From Anaerolineae bacterium (GTDB taxonomy: Bacteria; Chloroflexota; Anaerolineae; Anaerolineales; Villigracilaceae): DNA of 23,291 bases. A program made the translations under genes and the position numbers. The stretch covers positions 1-23,291 of the forward strand of contig JAFLCF010000051.1 of NCBI GenBank assembly GCA_017303735.1, read 5' to 3'. Shown here piece by piece: positions 7,272-13,352 of the stretch; the stretch's first letter is position 1, and each line of letters starts with the position of its first letter. The notes beneath the pieces are model-generated. The model did not search any database, was not told the DNA's origin, and was given only the letters and a program-made list of their open reading frames with translations.

Positions 7272-8297
7272 ATGTATATCTGCGTACTTACAAGCACACC
7301 TGACGATGACGATATTCCATATGACCCCGCGCCGTATATGAATGGATATCGTTGGAAGCAGCATCATGTAGAACCCACTGAAGTTGAAAAACAGATCAAA
7401 CAGTTAATGGATGAAGGCGTGGATGTCTTCGTTAACCTCTGCGATGGAACTCCTGATGACGCACTTTCCGGAATCGCTTTGGTCAAAGCCATGGAGAAGC
7501 ACAATGCTGCGTTCACCGGTGCTGATTCCAAATTCTTCGACCCTACTCGCGACGAAATGAAGAATGCCGCAAGACGTGTTTCTGTGCCTACGCCAAGTTG
7601 GGCGTTTGCCAGCCGGATAGAAGATGCAGAGAAGATCGCAAAGCGGCTTAAATTCCCCATGCTCGTCAAACCGCCGCATGGATATGCGAGTGTAGGCATT
7701 CGTCGTAACTCGCGCGTGATGAATGTCGAAGAATTACGTGAACAGTTGAAAGCTTCCATTGCCGAGTTTGGACGTGCATTGATCGAAGAGTTTATTGAAG
7801 GACGCGAGTTTACCTGCCTGGTCGCGGAAAATACAACCAACCCGGAAAAACCCTTCACTTTTACACCGGTCGAATTTATCTTCCCAGATGGCGAATCCTT
7901 CAAACACTATGATATGAAGTGGGTCGATTACGCGAAGATGTCTGTAGCGGTTGTGACAGATCCGCGCATCAACAAGACCTTGCGCGACCAAACCATCCGT
8001 GTCTTCAAGGAATTGGGCGGAAATGGTTATGCCCGTTGTGACTATCGTATGGATGCAGATGGAACGATCCACATGCTTGAGATTAACCCCAACTGCGGCA
8101 TCTTCTACCCCCCGCATGAGCCTGGGTCTGCCGATTTCTCCTTGTTGAATGACCCGACGACCGATCACACCAAATTCATGAAATTGATCATCAAAAATGC
8201 GCAGTACCGCCAAACACGCATCGCCGCTGAGCGCATCATCAAGCGCCAACAGCGCAAACGTGAGCGTGTGCCGGTCGAACAGATGGCATATACCTAA
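7272..8297 (+). CDS. ATP-grasp ligase, D-alanine--D-alanine ligase-like
   Basis: 341 residues. The N-terminal part contains VNLCDG, comparable to the FNLxEG turn of Ddl enzymes. The ATP-grasp fold follows: a lysine strand FPMLVKPPHGYASVGI (about 128-143), IEEFIEGREFTCLV (171-184) and the metal-binding set D257 (ARCDYRMD), E270 and N272 (MLEINPN). All three Mg-binding positions are intact, so the enzyme should be active and join a carboxylate to an amine using ATP. The true substrates are unknown, because no cell-wall genes are nearby and the N-terminal pocket is not that of a typical Ddl. The start at 7272 is chosen for the upstream AAGGAAA. An upstream ATG at 7233 would add 13 Lys-rich residues without a ribosome-binding site. 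The gene stands alone between its own promoter and a terminator. Confidence 0.85.
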   Translation: MYICVLTSTPDDDDIPYDPAPYMNGYRWKQHHVEPTEVEKQIKQLMDEGVDVFVNLCDGTPDDALSGIALVKAMEKHNAAFTGADSKFFDPTRDEMKNAARRVSVPTPSWAFASRIEDAEKIAKRLKFPMLVKPPHGYASVGIRRNSRVMNVEELREQLKASIAEFGRALIEEFIEGREFTCLVAENTTNPEKPFTFTPVEFIFPDGESFKHYDMKWVDYAKMSVAVVTDPRINKTLRDQTIRVFKELGGNGYARCDYRMDADGTIHMLEINPNCGIFYPPHEPGSADFSLLNDPTTDHTKFMKLIIKNAQYRQTRIAAERIIKRQQRKRERVPVEQMAYT

Positions 8298-8303
8298 AGA
8301 AAT

Positions 8304-8335
8304 AAAAAAGAGACACAACATGTGTCTCTTTTTTT
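8304..8335 (+). terminator. Intrinsic terminator after the ATP-grasp gene
   Basis: GAGACACA (8310-8317), a 3-base loop and TGTGTCTC (8321-8328) form a perfect 8-bp stem, flanked by six A and seven T that extend the pairing. It begins 6 bases after the stop codon and ends in TTTTTTT on the plus strand. Confidence 0.92.
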
Positions 8336-8448
8336 CTGCTTTTTAATTGACAGACCGAACAAACGATAACTTCAAGATTGGCATTAAAATGGGGAGAGTT
8401 GAATCATGATTTTCAGACCCATACCTGCCTGAACACTATAGAGGTTTC

Positions 8449-10005
8449 ATGGAAGACCTTGAATTGTTGAAGACATACGAGCCGGTTCTACGCTTTGCAA
8501 GAAGCGAGCGCTTTTTCCCGATGGCGGTGGAACCGTATCTTGAAAAATGTACCCTCTTCCCCAGCGGACCGATCGGAGCCGCAGAATTGATCGGTCATTT
8601 AAGTGAACCGCTGGTTGAAAAGATCGGCAAGCTGGAAAGCCACGAATTTTTTTTACGCTTCGTGAATAAACCATTGAACGACTTTGATGCCTGGATCTGG
8701 CTATGGAGCGGGTCTGCACTAGGGTTGGTGGCTGGTTGGTTCTCGCTGGGTTGGGTGGGGGTGGAGATCGCAGTAGGGGCAGCGCTTTCGGCAGCACTTG
8801 TGCTCTTCATGCTCGCATCCCCGATCCGTTTACGCATCATCCCTGTGATTCTGGCAGTGCTTGCCTTCCTTATCTTGGGCATTGCACCGATCTGGTTATT
8901 CTTCAAACCGATTCCAGGCATCAGCATTGCTGTCGAATATTTCATCCTCCTGCCGATCTATATCTTGTTATTGTTCTATCTCCTCATGCGTACCTTGAAA
9001 CTTATCGTCGAAAAGATCCTGCCCGAAGGTTGGGGGCTGATCATGGATATGCTTTCTCAAGCTACTGAGAAGATCGCCTGGCAGGCTGGTTTGCTCTATG
9101 CTGAGATATTAAAGGAACACCGTACCCCAGTGTATTATGGGCGGGTTGTACGCGAAAAAGATAAAGATGGGTCTTTGTGGACAGTTCTGCAATATCATTA
9201 CTTCTATGCCTTCAACGACTGGCGTCTGGCGGCGAATGGCTTCAATCACCACGAAGGCGATTGGGAAATGGTCGCTGTTTATCTCAAGAAAGAGGAGCCG
9301 TATGCGGTCTTGCTTTCCCAACACGGGGCAGGGAATATCGAACCGTGGGACACGACCATCAAAGCGTTGGATCAAGATGGAAAAAGCACCATGCATCCTG
9401 TCATCTACACAGCGCTTGGATCGCATGCCAACTACAGCAAGCCGGATGTGATCCGTTCGCCATCGATGTACAAACCTGGGCGCGCCCAGCGCCTCCTTTT
9501 CTTGGTCGACGGCTGGATCCACTACCTCTTCCTTTTATTTAACCCGAGCCAAAAAGCCCGCCACATCGCCCTGGAAGAAATGCGCTTAAACTCCCAGCAT
9601 TTGCTTGAAGAACATGCCTTCGACGACCTGCGTGATGAAACCGACCATTACCTTGTGCGGCTTCCCATGGAAATCGCCACCGGCGACGGATTGCGAGTAG
9701 GATTTCAAGGTTCGGTATTAAAAGAACCAAGGCTTCGATCATCCGGGTATTTGAAGCGGATTATGTCTGAGCGTTCGGTCACTCGCCCTGAGGTAAAGGA
9801 ATGGGATTGCATCCTCTTGAATTCCGAGCCGGGATGGGTACAATATAAAGGATTATGGGGAGTAAAAAGCTTGTTGAGCGAAGAATCCGGTCCGCCCGGA
9901 CCGAAATGGGACAAGCCTAGAAAAAAGGAAACGGGTGTTCGTGAACGCGTCCGCTGGGGCAAGCCGCTGGAATGGCTTGAGAAATTGGAAAACAACAAAC
10001 ATTAG
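8449..10005 (+). CDS. Vps62-like protein with an internal multi-helix membrane segment
   Basis: 518 residues. The N-terminus (KTYEPVLRFARSERFFPMAV, residues 8-27) and the region from about 228 on resemble the Vps62/DUF946 family. Hallmarks are YHYFYAFNDWR, H267-H-E-G-D-W-E273, VIYTALGSHANY (H326) and a C-terminal WGVKSL...GPPGPKW. The HxEGDWE motif recalls the GHRHDWE motif of NPP1-type proteins, but a shared activity is only a guess. Between the two parts, at about 81-185, lies strongly hydrophobic sequence enough for four transmembrane helices, which soluble Vps62 proteins lack. The protein is therefore probably membrane-anchored. The ATG at 8449 follows AGAGG by only 4 bases, so initiation may be weak. 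The next gene starts 21 bp downstream, suggesting one transcription unit. Function is unknown. Confidence 0.75.
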   Translation: MEDLELLKTYEPVLRFARSERFFPMAVEPYLEKCTLFPSGPIGAAELIGHLSEPLVEKIGKLESHEFFLRFVNKPLNDFDAWIWLWSGSALGLVAGWFSLGWVGVEIAVGAALSAALVLFMLASPIRLRIIPVILAVLAFLILGIAPIWLFFKPIPGISIAVEYFILLPIYILLLFYLLMRTLKLIVEKILPEGWGLIMDMLSQATEKIAWQAGLLYAEILKEHRTPVYYGRVVREKDKDGSLWTVLQYHYFYAFNDWRLAANGFNHHEGDWEMVAVYLKKEEPYAVLLSQHGAGNIEPWDTTIKALDQDGKSTMHPVIYTALGSHANYSKPDVIRSPSMYKPGRAQRLLFLVDGWIHYLFLLFNPSQKARHIALEEMRLNSQHLLEEHAFDDLRDETDHYLVRLPMEIATGDGLRVGFQGSVLKEPRLRSSGYLKRIMSERSVTRPEVKEWDCILLNSEPGWVQYKGLWGVKSLLSEESGPPGPKWDKPRKKETGVRERVRWGKPLEWLEKLENNKH

Positions 10006-10026
10006 TGAACTTCAAAGGAGAAAAGT

Positions 10027-10938
10027 ATGTCGATTTCACAAGCGCTGGAAGTGGTTATTGGTTTGATCTTTGTATATTATGTGCTCGGCTCGATCGTTTC
10101 TCTGATCACCCAATGGATCAATGAAGCCTTCGAAACACGCGGTAAATCGCTGGAGCGGCATCTGATGAAGATCGTCGGCGACAAACATGTTGGCGAGTTC
10201 GTGAAACTGCCTCAATTGCAGGCTCTTCGTCCCATTCGCTATAAAGGTTTGCTTGGTTTCGTCACTTCTGCCACCGAGCCGAAGAAATTAGAAAAAATTC
10301 CCGCCGCCACTCTTGTGGATTCATACTTCGACTTCGTCGGGCTGACGGCTTCAAAAGAATTTGAACTGGACGAACTCAAAGAACTCATTACAGCCTTCCC
10401 AGACTCTGAAGGCAAACAGGCAATGCTTAAGTGGGTGGGGCAGGGCGTGACGAATATTGAAGAACTGCGCAAGAGAACCTCCATGTACTTCGCCGGGGTT
10501 ATGGATCAGGCTTCTGCCACCTTCCGCTCGAATGCACGCAGCTTCGTCATCGTCCTCTCCATATTATTGACTTTCCTGCTTGGCACCGACAGCATTCAAT
10601 TGGCGCAGACCCTCTGGTCGAACGCAGGGTTACGTGCCATCGCAGTAGCCCAGGCGACCGTTGCCGTTCAACAAGATAACGCTGCCAGCCAAGATATTGA
10701 TTCACTCATCCAACAACTGCTGGATTTGAACATCGTCAAGATCGGCTGGTGGCAAACCGACCTGCCGCAGACTGGTGTTTTCAACGAATGGGCTTTATTC
10801 ATCGTATTAAAGATCGTCGGGCTTGGGCTGACGGCTGTGGCAGTATCGCAAGGTTCGTCGTTCTGGTACGACCTGCTCAAGAAGATCGTCACTCCCACAA
10901 GAGGCGGGGGCGGCGATAGCAGCGAAGCGAAAGGATAA
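10027..10938 (+). CDS. Conserved membrane protein of unknown function
   Basis: 303 residues. One N-terminal transmembrane helix (about 7-29) leads into SLITQWINEAFETRGKSLER. A soluble central part of roughly 130 residues follows. Two more hydrophobic segments lie at about 173-192 and 257-276, and the C-terminus ends in SSFWYDLLKKIVTPT. From memory this layout matches a widespread bacterial family with an N-terminal helix, a late RxxQ/ADT-type helix and a terminal (A/G)xFWFDLLxKxxN motif, which has no assigned function. ATG at 10027 has AAAGGAG 6 bases upstream and follows the Vps62-like gene by 21 bp; the pair ends at a strong terminator. A joint role at the membrane is inferred from context only. 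Confidence 0.75.
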   Translation: MSISQALEVVIGLIFVYYVLGSIVSLITQWINEAFETRGKSLERHLMKIVGDKHVGEFVKLPQLQALRPIRYKGLLGFVTSATEPKKLEKIPAATLVDSYFDFVGLTASKEFELDELKELITAFPDSEGKQAMLKWVGQGVTNIEELRKRTSMYFAGVMDQASATFRSNARSFVIVLSILLTFLLGTDSIQLAQTLWSNAGLRAIAVAQATVAVQQDNAASQDIDSLIQQLLDLNIVKIGWWQTDLPQTGVFNEWALFIVLKIVGLGLTAVAVSQGSSFWYDLLKKIVTPTRGGGGDSSEAKG

Positions 10939-10979
10939 TAAAAAGCGCCGAGGTCATTCAAGACCTCGGCGCTTTTTAT
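10938..10979. terminator. Strong intrinsic terminator, symmetrical on both strands
   Basis: GCGCCGAGGTC (10945-10955), a 6-base loop and GACCTCGGCGC (10962-10972) form a perfect 11-bp GC-rich stem. It is flanked by AAAAA and TTTTT, which extend the symmetry to 18 bp per arm. It starts at the last base of the preceding stop codon and should terminate plus-strand transcription. The A/T flanks would also let it work on the minus strand. Confidence 0.92.
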
Positions 10980-11053
10980 GCAGAGGCTCATGGCGAAACG
11001 GTAATGAAGATGCGCCAGGGAGGTTTATGGTCGATAAAAGAAAAATCATTTAT

Positions 11054-11061
11054 GCTAAAAT
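11054..11061 (+). promoter_or_regulatory. Putative -10 element placing transcription start at the ATG (leaderless)
   Basis: TAAAAT at 11056-11061, preceded by TG one base further on (TGCTAAAAT), resembles an extended -10 element. Its last base is 7 bases from the A of the ATG at 11068. No ribosome-binding site lies between, so the transcript may be leaderless. No good -35 was seen. Confidence 0.45.
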
Positions 11062-11067
11062 ATCCCT

Positions 11068-11517
11068 ATGAGCGCCAAATTCCCCGAACTCGCAGAAAGA
11101 CTCAAAACTGCGCCTGCGCATTATTCCTACCTCAAACACCGCAAACAGGTGATGCAGAAGATCATCCTGCCTGTGGTCTTGAGCGCCTTGGTCTTGGTAG
11201 GGATCGTCGTGTGGGTTAGTTACGCTACCTTTTATCAGGGCGGCGATGTGGGGCGCTGGGCAGCCATCTCCACCATCTGGGTCATTATCCCCATGCTGTT
11301 GGGCGGGCTGATTACCCTTGCCATCCTCGGTGGGATGATCTACGGCATGGCGCGTTTGCTTAATGCCTTGCCCTATTACACTGGCATCGCGCAGGATTAT
11401 ATTTTCATCGCTCGCGGATACATCATTCGCGGGGCAGATATGCTCGTCAAACCCATCGTCGCACTCGATGGGTGGCTTCAATCTATGAAAGCCTTTTTTG
11501 AAAGGATGACACCATGA
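11068..11517 (+). CDS. Small membrane protein, two transmembrane helices, unknown function
   Basis: 149 residues. A short amphipathic, charged N-terminus (about 1-30) is followed by two hydrophobic helices at about 32-55 and 66-95. The C-terminal region (about 100-149) has moderately hydrophobic, Tyr/Ile-rich stretches. I do not recognise a family. The gene has no Shine-Dalgarno sequence, but a -10-like element sits immediately upstream. It overlaps the next gene by 4 bases (ATGA), so both are probably translated together as one membrane-associated unit. Ordinary codon use and the overlap support it being real. Confidence 0.75.
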   Translation: MSAKFPELAERLKTAPAHYSYLKHRKQVMQKIILPVVLSALVLVGIVVWVSYATFYQGGDVGRWAAISTIWVIIPMLLGGLITLAILGGMIYGMARLLNALPYYTGIAQDYIFIARGYIIRGADMLVKPIVALDGWLQSMKAFFERMTP

Positions 11518-11705
11518 AAAACACGAAGTTACTTTTGGGTGGGGCGTTGGTTGGCGCAGTTATTGGGCTGATCGCTGCCATGCTTATCAATCGCCGCGCT
11601 GAAAAGAACGAAAGCGAAACCGCCATCACCGCAGGCGAAGGCATTAAACTTGGCGTACTGGTCTTTGGCTTGCTGCGCGCCATCTCTTCGTTAGGCGATG
11701 ACTAG
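11514..11705 (+). CDS. Small glycine-zipper-like membrane protein
   Basis: 63 residues. One transmembrane helix at about 6-25 contains small residues at zipper-like spacing (GGALVGAVIGLIAAM). It is followed by a basic patch (NRRAEKNE), a charged stretch, and a second moderately hydrophobic segment (GIKLGVLVFGLLRAI, about 43-57). The layout is reminiscent of YtxH-type small membrane proteins, but the match is too short to assign. Its ATG overlaps the stop of the preceding membrane-protein gene (ATGA), and AAGGATG a few bases upstream can act as a ribosome-binding site. Co-expression with the 149-residue protein is likely; function is unknown. Confidence 0.7.
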   Translation: MKNTKLLLGGALVGAVIGLIAAMLINRRAEKNESETAITAGEGIKLGVLVFGLLRAISSLGDD

Positions 11706-11707
11706 CA

Positions 11708-11742
11708 GACGATAGACAGTAGACCATTGACGATAGACCGAG
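11708..11742. repeat. Degenerate 7-bp tandem repeat (about five units)
   Basis: The tract divides evenly into GACGATA, GACAGTA, GACCATT, GACGATA and GACCGAG. Each unit begins with GAC, and the first and fourth are identical. It starts 3 bases after the preceding stop codon and runs into the terminator stem. It is non-coding. Confidence 0.65.
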
Positions 11743-11763
11743 GTGTTCAAGCCTCGGTTTTTT
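11737..11763 (+). terminator. Intrinsic terminator after the small membrane-protein genes
   Basis: ACCGAGG (11737-11743), an 8-base loop containing TTCAAG and CCTCGGT (11752-11758) form a 7-bp stem, followed by six T (11758-11763). It stops transcription before the YcaQ-like gene. Confidence 0.88.
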
Positions 11764-11803
11764 AATCTCAACTTTATAACCTATAAACCTTCAAACCTTA
11801 AAC

Positions 11804-13066
11804 ATGGACTCCATCTCAAAACAAACCTACCGAAGATTTTTACTCGGCTCACAAGGACTTTGGCCTGGTCGCCGTTTCTCGAGCCTTTCTGGCACCGAAT
11901 CCGCTTTGCGCCAGATGCAGGCGTTGCAACTTGACCCACTTGTGATGGTTGCCCGTAGTCAGGACATTGCCATGTATGGGCGTGTGTTAGATTACAAACC
12001 CGACCTGCTTTATAAAATGGCATACGAAAAACGCAAAGCCTTCGATTACGGCGGCTGGCTGATGATGTACCCCATGAGCGAATTCCCTTATTGGCAATTG
12101 CATATGAAGCGCCGTGCTGAAAAGGGCATGCGTTACGAATCGTTTTCGCACCCGCCCAAGGAAGTGGTCAAGTTTGTGTTGGATGAACTGCGCGAGAAAG
12201 GTCCGCTGGGGAATCGGGATATTGAAGGCGACGCCGTCAAAGCATGGAGTTATCGCGGTCGCAAAGAAACCTCAGTGACATTATTCTATCTTTGGCTTAC
12301 AGGTCAGGTAATGATTACGCACCGTAAAGGTTTCGACCGTATTTACGACCTGCGTGAGCGCGTGGTGCCAAAAGAATTCGATTATGCCGCAAGCATGAAA
12401 GAGGCCGAAGACTTCTTCACAAAAAAACATATTGCCTTTTATGGCGTGGCGCGTGAAAACTCGGTCAAGACCGATCTGAGTTATTACATTCAACGCAAGG
12501 TGGAGGCGAAGGAAGCCAAAGCCCAGATTGAAAGACTCATTGAGAATGGTGAGGTCTCACGGGTGCGGGTGGAAGGCTTCAGCGAAAACTTCCTCATCTT
12601 AAACAGCGACCAGGCTCATTTGTCGGCGCTTGAGGCGGGGCGCGTCCCCAAGGCGTGGAAGCCCAAAGGTCCGACCACGTCTGAAGAGGTCACCTTGCTC
12701 GCTCCGTTGGAAATCGTCAGCGCCCGTGGTCGCGCAAAAAAGGTTTTCGATTTTGAATATGTGTGGGAGGTGTACAAGCCTGCGCATCAGCGCAAGTGGG
12801 GCTATTACACCCTGCCGATCTTGTATGGGGATGATCTGGTGGCGCGCCTTGACCCGAAGTTGGATAGAACGACCAATACTCTGCACATCCTTGGTTTTTG
12901 GTTGGAAGAGGATGCGCCAAAAGATGTTGTCTTCATTGAAGCACTTGCTAATGGACTGAGCCGTTTTGCAGGCATGATCGATGCAAAGAAGATCGACTTG
13001 GCTGGCGTGAAACCGACTGCATTAAGAACTGCATTGAAAACGCTGCTTAAGTCTTTGGGCTTTTGA
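11804..13066 (+). CDS. ycaQ: YcaQ/AlkX-type winged-helix DNA glycosylase (HTH_42 superfamily)
   Basis: 420 residues, a typical family length. The N-terminal region has LRQMQALQLDPL with Q42-L43-D44. This matches the Q-x-D catalytic motif of the YcaQ/AlkX branch, as opposed to Q-x-Q in AlkZ. Winged-helix segments follow, including a typical WHWRGRK-like stretch here reading AWSYRGRKETSVTLFYLWL, then GQVMITHRKGFDRIYDLRERVVP. The C-terminal part carries the family's FDFEYVWEVYKPAHQRKWGY and YGDDLVARLDPKLDR stretches. E. coli YcaQ unhooks alkylated bases, including interstrand crosslinks, by excising the damaged base. The same role in the cytoplasm is likely here but untested. The start at 11804 has no Shine-Dalgarno sequence; a TATAAA 17 bases upstream could give a very short leader. 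A terminator separates it from the preceding genes. Confidence 0.85.
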   Translation: MDSISKQTYRRFLLGSQGLWPGRRFSSLSGTESALRQMQALQLDPLVMVARSQDIAMYGRVLDYKPDLLYKMAYEKRKAFDYGGWLMMYPMSEFPYWQLHMKRRAEKGMRYESFSHPPKEVVKFVLDELREKGPLGNRDIEGDAVKAWSYRGRKETSVTLFYLWLTGQVMITHRKGFDRIYDLRERVVPKEFDYAASMKEAEDFFTKKHIAFYGVARENSVKTDLSYYIQRKVEAKEAKAQIERLIENGEVSRVRVEGFSENFLILNSDQAHLSALEAGRVPKAWKPKGPTTSEEVTLLAPLEIVSARGRAKKVFDFEYVWEVYKPAHQRKWGYYTLPILYGDDLVARLDPKLDRTTNTLHILGFWLEEDAPKDVVFIEALANGLSRFAGMIDAKKIDLAGVKPTALRTALKTLLKSLGF

Positions 13067-13288
13067 GACTATGTGTGTTGTTCTGTAAACTGAATTTGGA
13101 CAAAAAAATCATATTAACGACGGTATGTCTGACCATTTATCGTCCAGCCATTGACTTTGCGTACAAGACAATATATATTATTAGAAATCACGACAGGGTT
13201 TTCTATTTCTAGTACTTATTTTTTGTCCGGCTTTGTTCTACTGTTTCCCCGTTGTGAAAAAAACTAAATATCGATTCGCAAAGTCAGT

Positions 13289-13317
13289 TTCACTGGCTTT
13301 GTTTGCCACCCTATAAG
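13289..13317 (+). promoter_or_regulatory. Putative promoter of the PAS/GGDEF gene
   Basis: TTCACT (13289-13294) and TATAAG (13312-13317) are separated by 17 bases, with 4/6 and 5/6 matches to consensus. The predicted start near 13324 lies downstream of the ATG at 13320. That favours translation from 13353 with a leader of about 30 bases. Confidence 0.45.
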
Positions 13318-13352
13318 GGATGGCAAGAGGGGCGAAATCGAGAGGACCCCGG

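Noticed and set aside
7734..8321. 195-codon minus-strand open frame opposite the ATP-grasp gene
   Set aside because: It is antisense to conserved catalytic motifs and would start inside the terminator. No recognisable domain.
8347..8352. Perfect TTGACA upstream of the Vps62-like gene
   Set aside because: No acceptable -10 lies 15-19 bases downstream, so it was not called as a promoter.
8437..8449. TATAGA 7 bases before the ATG of the Vps62-like gene, as a third leaderless start
   Set aside because: It matches consensus at only 4 of 6 positions and overlaps AGAGG, which may be a ribosome-binding site.
13320..13352. Upstream ATG of the PAS/GGDEF gene
   Set aside because: It lies at or before the predicted transcription start, and the added 11 residues are basic and domain-free. 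The ATG at 13353 has a proper GAGAGG.
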